A stretch of DNA of 64,000 nucleotides, taken from positions 248,001 to 312,000 of the forward strand of contig NZ_LIVZ01000006.1 of the NCBI RefSeq assembly GCF_001905845.1. Reading direction: 5' to 3'. The notes below the pieces were generated by a model, which searched no databases, was not told the DNA's origin, and saw only the letters and a list, made by a program, of their open reading frames with translations. Numbering within the stretch: the first letter of the stretch is position 1; every line of letters begins with the position of its first letter. The position numbers and the translations under genes are program-made. The DNA is from Streptomyces sp. TSRI0107. Lineage in GTDB: Bacteria > Actinomycetota > Actinomycetes > Streptomycetales > Streptomycetaceae. Below are positions 34,098 through 42,476 of this stretch, piece after piece.

Positions 34098-35667
34098 AGA
34101 CCTGGTACGCGTCGTTGAGTTCATTGTTGGATGCCTTGCCCATGTTGCCGTTGACGAAGTCGTCCTCGCTGACCCAGGTGGTGGTGCCCCAGGGGTTGTA
34201 GATCTGGAGCTTGTCACCCTCCTGGCCGATGATCATCATCGCGTGGGCGCCGTCGTCGCCCTTGACGTCGACCGGGACCGGCTTGCCCTCGGCGACCGCC
34301 TTCTGCACGTCGTCGAGGACGGCCCTGCGCTGGTCGGCGCTGTCGACGTCGTGGCGCCGGTAGTCGTCGCCGGTGGCGCTGCCGAGGGTGGAGTCGGCGA
34401 TGCGCTCCTGGCCCTCCTGGCCCATGCCGGTCCAGTCGTCGCCGCCGTCGCCCTCCTCGTGCAGCCGGTGCTGTTCGGCGACCAGGCGCTCCCGGAACGC
34501 CTTCGGGTCGTCCTCCTGGCCGCTGGGGCCGCCGGTGAGGTCGAGGGCGTAGATCGGGTCGAGCATGGCGCGGGCGTTGACGGTGGAGGACGCCACACAG
34601 GTGCCCTCGGAGCCGTCGCCGCCCTGGACCCACAGCTGGTTGTGGAACTGGACGTAATCCTTGTTGTTGGCGGAGCCGTCGTCGGCGAGGCCTTCGTCCG
34701 CCATGCTGTCCTCGGCGGTGACCACCGGAGTGAGGTGCCGGCGCAGCCACTCGGGGTCCTTGCCGTTGATCTTGCCCTGGAAGGCCTCGATCTCCTTGAC
34801 GCTGTGACCCGCGGCCAACGCCTTCATCAGATAGGCGCGTTCCTCGGGGCTGCCCGCCTGGGACAGCATCCGCTCCATGGCGGCCTCGTCGGCCTTGTTC
34901 AGCTGGTCCATGCGGCGGCCGGCGCGTTCCAGGTCGCTGGAGCTGAGGATCTCGTTCAGTTCGGTGGGGGCGTTCGCGGCGCCGGTGTCGGCGAGCATCA
35001 GCCGGTCGACCGCGGTCAGTTCGCCGGTGTCCATCTTCCCGGCGCGTGCCTCGGTCGCCCACTTGTTCAGGTCGCGGGCCGCGACGCGGACGGCCTCCTC
35101 GGCGGCGACGGCGGCCTTGTGCATCAGGGTGATGCCGTCGGAGGCGAAGAACCGGGCCGTCAGCCGGTCGAACTCCTCCTCGTCGTCCTCGTGCCAGTCG
35201 TCGAAGAAGCCGTCCCGGCTGCCGAGGGTGCTCTTGGCCTGCGCCATCTTGCCGCGCCCCTCGGCGTCCTGGCGCTGCGCGTCGGCGAGCGCGTCGGCCA
35301 GCCGGAGCAGCGCGCCCGCGCCGCCCTGGAACGCCTCGGCCATCTGCAGGACGGCCCGTCCGGCGGCGGCGACGCCGTCGGAGGCGAGGACGCTCGTGTC
35401 CCCGACCCACACGTCGGGCAGGCCTTTTCCGGCCACCTTCTGCACCCGGTCGTGGATGCCGCCCACGTCGTCGAGCCGGTCGCGGTAACGCTTGCTCAGT
35501 GATTCGAGGGTGCCCGGGTCGCCCTCCGGTTCGGACACCGACAGCGCACTGTCGATCATGTCCAGCAGTTCGTTCTTGCTCCCGGCCTTGGGAATGTCCT
35601 CGCACAGTCCGGCCAGCCACGCGCGCCGGCCGGCCGGGGAGTCCGCGGGCCGCAGAAATCCCGTCAT
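34084..35667 (-). CDS. WXG-domain protein with C-terminal papain/calpain-like cysteine peptidase
   Basis: A 527-residue protein without a signal peptide. Residues about 1-160 are helical with a WVG (WXG-type) motif near residue 87, as in type VII secretion substrates; 160-330 are charged and helical. The C-terminal domain has Cys357 in SEGTCVASSTVNAR, His475 in GDDGAHAMMIIGQ and Asn491 in LQIYNPWGTTTW. This Cys/His/Asn order with the NPWG motif is that of calpain/papain-fold peptidases. The gene follows a WXG100-like gene (40-base gap) and overlaps a chagasin-like inhibitor gene. Likely an exported toxin or developmental protease. Confidence 0.75.
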   Translation of the reverse strand: MTGFLRPADSPAGRRAWLAGLCEDIPKAGSKNELLDMIDSALSVSEPEGDPGTLESLSKRYRDRLDDVGGIHDRVQKVAGKGLPDVWVGDTSVLASDGVAAAGRAVLQMAEAFQGGAGALLRLADALADAQRQDAEGRGKMAQAKSTLGSRDGFFDDWHEDDEEEFDRLTARFFASDGITLMHKAAVAAEEAVRVAARDLNKWATEARAGKMDTGELTAVDRLMLADTGAANAPTELNEILSSSDLERAGRRMDQLNKADEAAMERMLSQAGSPEERAYLMKALAAGHSVKEIEAFQGKINGKDPEWLRRHLTPVVTAEDSMADEGLADDGSANNKDYVQFHNQLWVQGGDGSEGTCVASSTVNARAMLDPIYALDLTGGPSGQEDDPKAFRERLVAEQHRLHEEGDGGDDWTGMGQEGQERIADSTLGSATGDDYRRHDVDSADQRRAVLDDVQKAVAEGKPVPVDVKGDDGAHAMMIIGQEGDKLQIYNPWGTTTWVSEDDFVNGNMGKASNNELNDAYQVYVPE

Positions 35668-35707
35668 CGCCTGTCTCCGCCCTGAAGTCCCTGTTCTCGT
35701 CCGGCGC

Positions 35708-36118
35708 TCAGTAGCTCGTCAGGGCCGAGGGGCGCTCGGCGTAGGTGGGCATGGTGGTCAGCTGCTCGTTCCCGGTGAAGGCCGGCATGGAGGTCAGCTC
35801 GCCGTCGGCGACCTTGACGCCGGCGGCGTCCATCCGCACGAGGCCGTCGCTGCCGCCGTACGCGCCCTTCGCGAGCCGTACCTTGTCGGCGAGTTCGTGC
35901 AGGGCCGACTCCAGCGTGCGGGCCTCCGCCTCCCAGGCGGTGATGAACCCGTTGACGGCGGCCGCGGCGTCGGTGCCGCCCAGAGCGTCCGAGGTGTAGC
36001 AGACGCCGGGCGCGATCGCCTCGCGGACCTTGCCCATGTCGGTGCCGGAGCCGTCCAGTTCCTTCGCCTGTCCGGTCATGCCGGAGTTCTTGACCTGGTA
36101 TCCGTCCGAAAAGGCCAT
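35708..36118 (-). CDS. WXG100-like (ESAT-6 superfamily) small protein
   Basis: A 136-residue, mainly helical protein without signal peptide. FITAWEAEARTLESALHELA, with Trp62 at the predicted helix turn, and length match WXG100-like type VII substrates or partners. The tail (MPAFTGNEQLTTMPTYAERP) is extended. GGGGGAAG precedes the ATG at 36118. It is first in a four-gene operon with the peptidase and the inhibitor, as is usual for a helical partner that escorts a larger WXG/LXG effector. Confidence 0.7.
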   Translation of the reverse strand: MAFSDGYQVKNSGMTGQAKELDGSGTDMGKVREAIAPGVCYTSDALGGTDAAAAVNGFITAWEAEARTLESALHELADKVRLAKGAYGGSDGLVRMDAAGVKVADGELTSMPAFTGNEQLTTMPTYAERPSALTSY

Positions 36119-36293
36119 CGACTTCCCCCGTAAGCCTGTCGTCGATCTTGACCGCGGGGAGGCTAGCATGCCGCGACCGGCCCTCCATGTCCGGAGCACA
36201 CACCCCGCACACGGCTCGCACACGGCTGCGGCGGCACGGGCTGTCGGGGACCATGGGGGCGACCGTGTCCCGCGTGAAGGAGTCCCACCGACG

Positions 36294-36695
36294 ATGTCTC
36301 CGCCGCCCAGCGACCTCCGATTCCGTGCGACGACCGCCTTCCAGCGGCACCTCGTCAACCCGCTCATGCGCCGGCTGCCGTTCCACACGCTCCTGGAGAC
36401 CACCGGCCGCGTCTCGGGCCTGCCCCGGCGCACGCCGCTCGGCGGCCGCCGCGTGGGCGACTCCTTCTGGATCGTCTCGGAGTTCGGGGAGCGTTCGCAG
36501 TACGTCCGCAACATCCAGGCCGACCCGCGGGTCCGGGTCCGCGTCGGCGGCCGCTGGCACACCGGCACCGCCCATCTGCTCCCCGACGACGACGCGGTCG
36601 CCCGGCTGCGCACCCTGCCCCGCTTCAACAGCGCGGCGGTACGCACGATCGGCACGAACCTGCTGACGATCCGGGTGGACCTGACGGACGGCTGA
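36294..36695 (+). CDS. Deazaflavin-dependent nitroreductase-family protein (Ddn-like)
   Basis: A 133-residue split-barrel protein of the F420-binding Ddn/FDOR type. LLETTGRVSGLPRRTPLGG, then DSFWIVSEFGERSQYVRNIQ and ADPRVRVRVGGRWHTGTAHL are the family motifs. ATG 36294 has AAGGAG upstream. Its presence near fbiC fits an F420-using strain. Substrate unknown. It is divergent from the WXG/peptidase operon. Confidence 0.88.
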   Translation: MSPPPSDLRFRATTAFQRHLVNPLMRRLPFHTLLETTGRVSGLPRRTPLGGRRVGDSFWIVSEFGERSQYVRNIQADPRVRVRVGGRWHTGTAHLLPDDDAVARLRTLPRFNSAAVRTIGTNLLTIRVDLTDG

Positions 36696-36701
36696 GGCCC
36701 G

Positions 36702-36930
36702 GGGACCGTCAGCCTCCAGCCCGGCCACACGATGGCCTGCACCTCGCTGTACGCATGCAGGGCGTACGAGCCGACGTCCCGGCCGACGCCGCTCTGCTCG
36801 AAGCCGCCGAAGGGGGCCTCCATGTTGCGGCCGACGGTGTCGACGCCGACACCGCCGGCCCACCGACGCAGCGCGCAGTGCCCCACCATGAAGCCCGCGT
36901 TGACGGCGGTCCGCCCCTCCAGCGCCGATC
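36702..36930 (-). pseudogene. Aldehyde dehydrogenase C-terminal remnant
   Basis: On the minus strand, GVDTVGRNMEAPFGGFEQSG, then VGRDVGSYALHAYSEVQAIV reads as the conserved C terminus of betaine-aldehyde-type aldehyde dehydrogenases (NxxAPFGGxKQSGxGRE). The catalytic domain upstream is missing, and no stop ends the fragment at the expected place. The 477-base gap (36696-37172) holds this relic and the repeats upstream of afsR, nothing else recognised. Confidence 0.75.
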
Positions 36931-36963
36931 TGACGAGCCGTCAGCCAGTGATGAGGGCGAGTT

Positions 36964-37029
36964 ACGACGGTGGCTCGGCGGCGCTACGGCGGTTGCTCAG
37001 CGGCGCTACGGCAGTGGCTCGGCGGCGAT
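36964..37029 (+). repeat. Three 22-bp direct repeats upstream of afsR
   Basis: Units start at 36964, 36986 and 37008, each ACG...GGCTCGGCGGCGCT-like (the second has GTTGCTCAGCGGCGCT). The period is exactly 22 bp, two helical turns. SARP-type regulators bind heptamer direct repeats on one face of DNA at 11- or 22-bp spacing, so this array 143 bases before the afsR ATG could be an autoregulatory site. Confidence 0.6.
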
Positions 37030-37172
37030 ATGACGTCGGCGTGGCGCGAAGACGCGGTGAAGACGACGTGAACCGCTTCACGATCGGCGTGATCGGCGTC
37101 TCGCGCGGCTGACGCATCCGCCATGAACAAGGCAAACTGACAGGGTTGCTCAGGATGTCTAGGGGGACGGCG

Positions 37173-40118
37173 ATGGACGGGGTACCGCGAGTGCCGGCGC
37201 AGCGGCGTCCGGACTCGGTGGAACCGGCGGCGCTGCGCTTCAGCGTGCTCGGGCCGGTACGCGCCTGGCGCGGCGACGAACCGCTGAACACCGGCTCACC
37301 CCAGCAACGCGCCCTGCTGGCCGCCCTGTTGCTGCGCGAGGGCCGTACGGCGACGGCCGCCGAGCTGATTGACGCCCTGTGGGGCGAGGAACCGCCCTCG
37401 CAGGCCCTCGCGGCGGTCCGCACCTACGCCTCCCGGCTGCGCAAGGCCCTCGACGCGGGCGTACTGGTCAGCGAATCCGGCGGTTACGCGATCCGCGGGC
37501 TCGGCGAGGGCGCGCTCGACCTCGCCACCGCCCAGGAACTCGCGGCGGAGGCGGAGAAGGCGAAGGCGGGCGGCGACCTGGGCCGCGCCCGGGACGTGCT
37601 GAACCGCGCGCTCGCCCTCTGGGACGGCGAGACCCTGGCCGGCGTGCCCGGCCCCTACGCCGAGGCACAGCGCGTCCGCCTGGAGGAATGGCGCCTCCAG
37701 GTCCTCGAGTCCCGCCTGGACATGGACCTCGAACAGGGCTCCCACGCGGAAGCGGTCTCCGAACTGACCGCCCTCACCGCCGCCCACCCCCTGCGCGAGC
37801 GCCTGCGGGAACTGCTGATGCTGGCGCTGTACCGCAGCGGACGCCAGGCGGAAGCCCTCGCCGTCTACGCCGACACCCGCCGCCTGCTCGCCGACGAACT
37901 CGGCGTCGACCCCCGCCCCGGCCTCAGCGACCTCCAGCAGCGCATCCTCCGCGCGGACCCCGGCCTCGCGGAACCCTCCGCTCCCGCCCCCGAACCGGCC
38001 GTCGTCCCCGTCCGCCCCGCCCAGCTCCCGGCGACCGTGCCCGACTTCACCGGGCGCGCGTCCTTCGTGTCCGAGCTGAGCGAGGTTTTGGCCTCGGCGG
38101 AAGGCCGCGTGATGGCGGTCTCCGCCCTCGCGGGCATCGGCGGCGTCGGCAAGACGACCCTCGCGGTGCACGTCGCCCACCAGGCGCGCGCGGCCTTCCC
38201 CGACGGGCAGCTGTACGTGGACCTGCAAGGCGCGGGACAGCGGGCCGCGGAACCCGAGACGGTCCTCGGCTCCTTCCTCCGCGCCCTCGGCACCGCGGAC
38301 TCGGCGATCCCCGACTCGCTGGAGGAACGGTCCGCGCTGTACCGCTCCGTCCTGGACGGCCGCCGCGTCCTCGTACTGCTCGACAACGCCCGCGACGCGG
38401 CCCAGGTACGGCCCCTGCTGCCCGGCACCTCCGGCTGCGCCGCGCTCGTGACGTCCCGCGTGCGCATGGTCGACCTCGCCGGGGCGCACCTGGTCGACCT
38501 CGACGTGATGTCCCCCGACGAGGCGCTGGCCCTGTTCACGAAGATCGTCGGCGAGGAACGCGTCGCCTCGGAACGGGAAGCCGCCCTCGACGTCGTCGCC
38601 GCCTGCGGCTTCCTCCCCCTCGCCATCCGCATCGCCGCGTCCCGCCTCGCCGCCCGCCGCACCTGGACCGTCACGGTCCTCGCCGCGAAACTGGCCGACG
38701 AACGCCGCCGCCTCGACGAACTCCAGGCCGGCGACCTCGCCGTGAAGGCCACCTTCGAACTCGGCTACGGCCAACTCGAACCCGCCCAGGCCCGCGCCTT
38801 CCGCCTCCTCGGCCTGGCCGACGGCCCCGACATCTCCCTCCCGGCGGCAGCGGCGGTCCTGGACCTCCCCGCGGAGGACACCGAGGACCTCCTCGAATCC
38901 CTCGTCGACACCTCCCTCCTCGAATCCGCCGCCCCCGGCCGCTACCGCTTCCACGACCTCGTCCGCCTCTACGCGCGTGCATGCGCCGAACGCGACGAAC
39001 ACCCACCGAGCGAACGCGACGCGGCGATGTCCCGCCTGCTGGACTTCTACCTGGCCACGGCAGCCGGGGTGTACGCCATCGAACGCCCGGGGGACCGGCT
39101 GGTGGACCACCTGGAGCCCACCGACTATCCGGGGCTGAGCTTCGCGAACCGGCACGAGGCACAGGACTGGCTGTACGCGGAGGCGGTGTCCCTGCTCGCG
39201 TGCGTACGCCAGTCCACGCGTCCGGGATTCCTGCGGCGCGCCGTCGACACGCTGTGGGCGTCGGTCGACCTCGCGGAGTCCGGCTCCAACTCCAAGGCGT
39301 ACGAGGGCGTCGCCTCGGCACTCCGCGACGCCGCGAAGGACAGCCGCGACCCGCACGCGGAGGCACGGGCCCTGATCATGGTGGCCTACGTCCACCACAT
39401 CACCGGACGCTTCGACATCGCCAACCAGGCCGCGGAGGAGGCCGCGCAGCTCAGCGCCGGCAACGACCCCCTCGCCGGCTGCTGGGCGGCCAACACCAGG
39501 GGCGTGATCGCGCTCTACCAGAACCGGTACGAGGACGGAGAAGCCCACCTCACCAGCGCGATCGAAGGCTTCCGCGCCTGCCAGGACCGCCCCGGGGAGG
39601 CCAGCGCCCTGTGCAACCTCTCCCGCATCCACCTGGCCACCGGACGCACCCACAGCGCGGTGTCCCTGGCCCAGCAGGGCACGGACATGTACGACGCGAT
39701 GGGACACGCCCTGAAGGGCGCCAACGGCCGCTACGCGCTCGGCCTCGCCCTCACCCAGAGCGACCGGCTGCCGGAGGCCACGGCCAGGCTCACCGAAGCC
39801 CTGGCCGTGTTCCGGGACAGCCGCCAGCGGCTGTGGGAGGGGATGTCCCTGTTCCGGCTCGCCGAGGCCGACCTCGCCGACCGGCGTCCCGCGCAGGCGG
39901 CGGCGAACGCCGAGATGGCCCTCACCGTCCTCCGCGGCATCGGCGGCGAATGGCGCCGGGGCAACGTCCTCGTCGTCCTCGGCCACGCCCTGAACGCCGT
40001 CGGGCAGCGGGACCGGTCCCAGGTCTGCTGGCGTGAGGCACTGGACACCTTCGAGACCCTGGGCGCGCCCGAGGCAGACGAGGTCAGGGGCCTGCTGGCA
40101 CCGGCGGCCCTCGCCTGA
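37173..40118 (+). CDS. afsR: Global regulator AfsR (SARP DNA-binding, NB-ARC ATPase, TPR)
   Basis: A 981-residue regulator of secondary metabolism. Residues about 20-110 are an OmpR-like winged helix (LRFSVLGPVRAWRGDEPLNT, QQRALLAALLLREGRTATAA); 110-270 are the BTAD domain. An NB-ARC ATPase follows, with P-loop GIGGVGKTTLAVH (about 320), LLDNARDAAQVRPLLPGTSG and GFLPLAI. The C terminus (about 650-970) consists of TPR-like repeats. ATG 37173 is chosen for its AGGGGGA box. AfsR is phosphorylated by AfsK, which raises DNA binding and ATPase activity, and it activates afsS, the next gene. Gene order afsR-afsS and nearby afsK support the name. Confidence 0.93.
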   Translation: MDGVPRVPAQRRPDSVEPAALRFSVLGPVRAWRGDEPLNTGSPQQRALLAALLLREGRTATAAELIDALWGEEPPSQALAAVRTYASRLRKALDAGVLVSESGGYAIRGLGEGALDLATAQELAAEAEKAKAGGDLGRARDVLNRALALWDGETLAGVPGPYAEAQRVRLEEWRLQVLESRLDMDLEQGSHAEAVSELTALTAAHPLRERLRELLMLALYRSGRQAEALAVYADTRRLLADELGVDPRPGLSDLQQRILRADPGLAEPSAPAPEPAVVPVRPAQLPATVPDFTGRASFVSELSEVLASAEGRVMAVSALAGIGGVGKTTLAVHVAHQARAAFPDGQLYVDLQGAGQRAAEPETVLGSFLRALGTADSAIPDSLEERSALYRSVLDGRRVLVLLDNARDAAQVRPLLPGTSGCAALVTSRVRMVDLAGAHLVDLDVMSPDEALALFTKIVGEERVASEREAALDVVAACGFLPLAIRIAASRLAARRTWTVTVLAAKLADERRRLDELQAGDLAVKATFELGYGQLEPAQARAFRLLGLADGPDISLPAAAAVLDLPAEDTEDLLESLVDTSLLESAAPGRYRFHDLVRLYARACAERDEHPPSERDAAMSRLLDFYLATAAGVYAIERPGDRLVDHLEPTDYPGLSFANRHEAQDWLYAEAVSLLACVRQSTRPGFLRRAVDTLWASVDLAESGSNSKAYEGVASALRDAAKDSRDPHAEARALIMVAYVHHITGRFDIANQAAEEAAQLSAGNDPLAGCWAANTRGVIALYQNRYEDGEAHLTSAIEGFRACQDRPGEASALCNLSRIHLATGRTHSAVSLAQQGTDMYDAMGHALKGANGRYALGLALTQSDRLPEATARLTEALAVFRDSRQRLWEGMSLFRLAEADLADRRPAQAAANAEMALTVLRGIGGEWRRGNVLVVLGHALNAVGQRDRSQVCWREALDTFETLGAPEADEVRGLLAPAALA

Positions 40119-40149
40119 TCCGCAGCGGGCTGCACTCCGCCGAAACGGG

Positions 40150-40177
40150 CGTTCATCGTTCGTTTATCGCGTTCCGA
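40150..40177 (+). promoter_or_regulatory. Probable AfsR/PhoP binding site of the afsS promoter
   Basis: CGTTCATC (from 40150) and CGTTTATC (from 40161) are direct repeats 11 bp apart, with GTTCCGA at 40171. In S. coelicolor AfsR and PhoP compete for 11-bp-spaced GTTCATC-like repeats overlapping the -35 of afsS. The sequence, spacing and position between afsR and afsS agree. Confidence 0.75.
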
Positions 40178-40256
40178 CACTCTCGATCGTGTCGAGCCGT
40201 CGCCTGGGGGGGCAGACGCCACGACCGAAGGCCGGACCTCTATGGTGAACCGGCCC

Positions 40257-40304
40257 GACGGGGCCGCCCGGCAGCCCGCGGGGGAGTTGCCGGGCGGTCC
40301 CGTC
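40257..40304 (+). promoter_or_regulatory. Strong hairpin in the afsS leader
   Basis: GACGGGGCCGCCCGGCA (40257-40273) pairs with TGCCGGGCGGTCCCGTC (40288-40304) at 16 of 17 positions, with a 14-base loop. It stands between the AfsR/PhoP boxes and the afsS ribosome-binding site (about 40325-40331). It could terminate read-through from afsR, attenuate afsS, or stabilise the afsS 5' end. Confidence 0.6.
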
Positions 40305-40338
40305 CACCTAGCGCCAACACTGCAGGGGAGCCAGCCAC

Positions 40339-40539
40339 ATGAGCGAGAACAGCACCGAGAACATCCACGCGACCGGCGAGCCGACCGGTGACACCACCAA
40401 CGGGAACATCCACGCCACCGGCGAGCCCGTCACCGTCAAGAACATCCACGCCACCAGCGAGCCGCTCAAGCCGACCCGCGCGGACAGCACCGGCGACACC
40501 ACCAACGGAAACATCCACGCCACGGACGAGCCGGCCTGA
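40339..40539 (+). CDS. afsS: AfsS-type small repeat protein
   Basis: A 66-residue hydrophilic protein built of repeats. NIHATGEP-like octamers occur at residues 8-15, 23-30, 35-42 and 58-65, and TGDTTNGNIHAT occurs twice (16-27, 51-62). AfsS of S. coelicolor is a 63-residue protein encoded just after afsR, activated by AfsR, and raises actinorhodin and undecylprodigiosin production by an unknown mechanism. Size, repeats and position agree. AGGGGAG precedes the ATG, and a perfect hairpin follows the stop. Confidence 0.85.
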   Translation: MSENSTENIHATGEPTGDTTNGNIHATGEPVTVKNIHATSEPLKPTRADSTGDTTNGNIHATDEPA

Positions 40540-40564
40540 CCGACTTTCCACCACACGGGGATGC

Positions 40565-40597
40565 GCCGCGGCGGCTCGGAGGGGGAGCCGCCGCGGC
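40565..40597 (+). terminator. Terminator after afsS
   Basis: GCCGCGGCGGCTC (40565-40577) pairs perfectly with GAGCCGCCGCGGC (40585-40597) around GGAGGGG. It starts 26 bases after the afsS stop. Confidence 0.85.
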
Positions 40598-40628
40598 CGT
40601 GGTGTGTTCGGAGGACGGGGCGTTGGAC

Positions 40629-40684
40629 GTCGGGCATCGGGCATCAGGCGCCGGGGGTCAGGGGTCGGGCGTCGGGCGTCGGGC
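40629..40684. repeat. Short tandem array of GTCGGGC/ATCGGGC units
   Basis: Seven-base units (GTCGGGC, ATCGGGC, ATCAGGC and variants) fill about 56 bases between the afsS terminator and the next gene, ending in three near-perfect GTCGGGC copies. It looks like slippage-generated DNA and marks the start of the accessory insert. Confidence 0.6.
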
Positions 40685-40750
40685 CCCGGCCCAAACCGTC
40701 CACTTCCACAGGGCACATGCAAGCGGCGCGGGGTCTGCCACCTTGGGCGA

Positions 40751-41710
40751 GTGGAACGGAGCGCACTGCGGAAACTGGCCGAGGACGGGCTACTGCTCAC
40801 CTCACGCGCCCTCACCGCCGGATGGCCCAGGCGCAGCCTGACCCGGGCCCTGCGCGCCGAGGGCTGGGCCCCGCTCCGCCACGGCGTCTGGCTCGAACCC
40901 GGACGAAACCCCGACCACTACACCAGACTCCGGGCCACCCAACTCACCGAGCCACGGCTCGTCGTCAGCCACCTCTCCGCGGCCGCCCTCTGGCACATCG
41001 AGACCCTGACCCGCGCCGACCGGCACCCCCTGGAGTTCATCGACCCCGGCCTCACCATCCGCCGCACCAACCCCGGCATCCGCGTCCACCGCATGCCCCT
41101 CGCCGCTGCCGAGGTCCTCAACCGCCAGGGCCTGCACGTCACATCCCCGGCCCGCACCCTCGCCGACCTGCTCAGAGCCGGCCCCCGCGACCAAGCCGTC
41201 GTCGCCGTCGACTCCGCACTCGGCTACCGCCGCACCGGCCGGGCCCGCCGCGCCCCGCTCACCGACCTCCCCACGATCACCGGCGCCCTCGACCGCCCCC
41301 TCCAAGGCGCGTCCCGAGCCCGCGACTGGCTGCGCCTGTGCGACGCGCGAGCCGGATCACCGGCCGAGACGATCGCACGCCTCCGCATGTACGACGCGGG
41401 GCTGCATCCCGTGAGCCAGGCGGAACTCCTCACTCCGAGCGGCTGCCGAGTGATCCTGGACTTCCTCTTCCGCCGCGAGGGCCTAGCCGTAGAGATCGAG
41501 GGGTACGCCTACCACGGCACCCGGGACTCCCACCGCCGGGACGTCATCCGCTTCAACCAGATCGTCCAGTGCCCGGAGGTCAGAAGGCTGCTGCGCTTCA
41601 CCGCGGAGGACGTCTTCCACCGCCCCGACGACATGCTCCACGAAATCCGCACCGCACTCACCGCCGACGCCGCCCCCAAGCGCGGAGCTGCACAAACACC
41701 CAGCCTGTGA
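40751..41710 (+). CDS. AbiEi-like winged-helix / DUF559 (Vsr-fold) protein
   Basis: A 319-residue protein. The N terminus (LAEDGLLLTSRALTAGWPRR, then LRHGVWLEPG) resembles the winged-helix 'antitoxin AbiEi' type domain. The C terminus (CRVILDFLFRREGLAVEIEG, YAYHG, HRRDVIRFNQI) resembles DUF559, an endonuclease fold with Asp and Glu where Vsr/restriction nucleases have metal ligands. Such two-domain proteins are common in Streptomyces and are annotated as type IV toxin-antitoxin components, but no AbiEii toxin gene is adjacent here. GTG 40751 is chosen because upstream sequence is repetitive. Function unproven; could be a nucleic-acid nickase. Confidence 0.7.
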   Translation: MERSALRKLAEDGLLLTSRALTAGWPRRSLTRALRAEGWAPLRHGVWLEPGRNPDHYTRLRATQLTEPRLVVSHLSAAALWHIETLTRADRHPLEFIDPGLTIRRTNPGIRVHRMPLAAAEVLNRQGLHVTSPARTLADLLRAGPRDQAVVAVDSALGYRRTGRARRAPLTDLPTITGALDRPLQGASRARDWLRLCDARAGSPAETIARLRMYDAGLHPVSQAELLTPSGCRVILDFLFRREGLAVEIEGYAYHGTRDSHRRDVIRFNQIVQCPEVRRLLRFTAEDVFHRPDDMLHEIRTALTADAAPKRGAAQTPSL

Positions 41711-41721
41711 AGTGGCCGTGA

Positions 41722-42476
41722 GGGCCGCCCGCTTCTTGGTCAGTGTCGTGCTTCCGCGCCCCGAGTAAAGGGCGCTGCACTCCGCTGCGCTGCGTTCCGC
41801 GTCGGCTCCGCCGATGGGCCTGCGGCCCACCCTTGACTCGGGCCGCTCCAGCCCGGGGAAGAAGCGAGCGGGCGGCCCGGAAAGACGGGGGCCCAGGGAG
41901 ATGCCCGTCGTGTTGGCTGGGATGCGGGCCGGGGTCGGGGGCGCGTCAGCGCCGCAGGGGCACACCGGGTCGGCTTAGCGGCTGTCCGCCGGTGGGGGCG
42001 GCAGGGCCCGGCAGAGCAGGCAGGGAGGCAATCGGTACCTTTGGGCCACCCCGCCAGGGCCACCCCCTGCTGATACCGAAGGCCCCGCTCCTCACCGGTG
42101 TCCCAAAGCTTCCAACACCACCAGCGAACCGCCACCGACCGCGCAGAAAACAAGGGGCCGACCAGCCCCCGCCCACCAGCCCCACCCACCAGCCCTGCCA
42201 CCAGCCGATAGCCGCTAAGCCGCTCCCGGCGTGCCCCCGCGGCGCTGACGCGCCCCACGCCCGCCGGTCAACCGGCCGGCCCACCGTGCCGGAGACCGGC
42301 AGAGGGCCACCGTCTTTCCGGGCCGCCCGCTCGCTTCTCACCCGTGCTGGAGCGAGCCGAGTCAAGGGTGGGCCAAAGGCCCATCGCCGAAGGCGACGCG
42401 CAACGCAGCGCAGCGGAGTGAAGCGCCCTTTACTCGGCTCGCGGAAGCACGACACTGACCAAGAAGCGGGCGGCCC
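41722..42476. repeat. 755-bp nested palindrome (two long inverted-repeat copies)
   Basis: Outer arms 41722-41894 and 42304-42476 are both 173 bases and are near-perfect inverted copies, for example CTTCTTGGTCAGTGTCGTGC against GCACGACACTGACCAAGAAG. A second inverted pair (about 41941-41983 with 42209-42253) lies inside, and a third hairpin (42034-42049 with 42098-42113) sits near the centre. All share almost one symmetry axis (about 42098). The 988 bases 41711-42697 hold no other convincing gene. It looks like two copies of a dispersed element inserted head to head. Confidence 0.85.

Noticed and set aside
40629..40684. Possible CRISPR-like repeats
   Set aside because: Units are 7 bp with no spacers and no cas genes nearby, so it is a simple tandem repeat.
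40388..40750. N-terminal extension of the DUF559/AbiEi-like gene
   Set aside because: The extension overlaps afsS, its terminator and a tandem repeat in a different frame. GTG 40751 starts the conserved domain.
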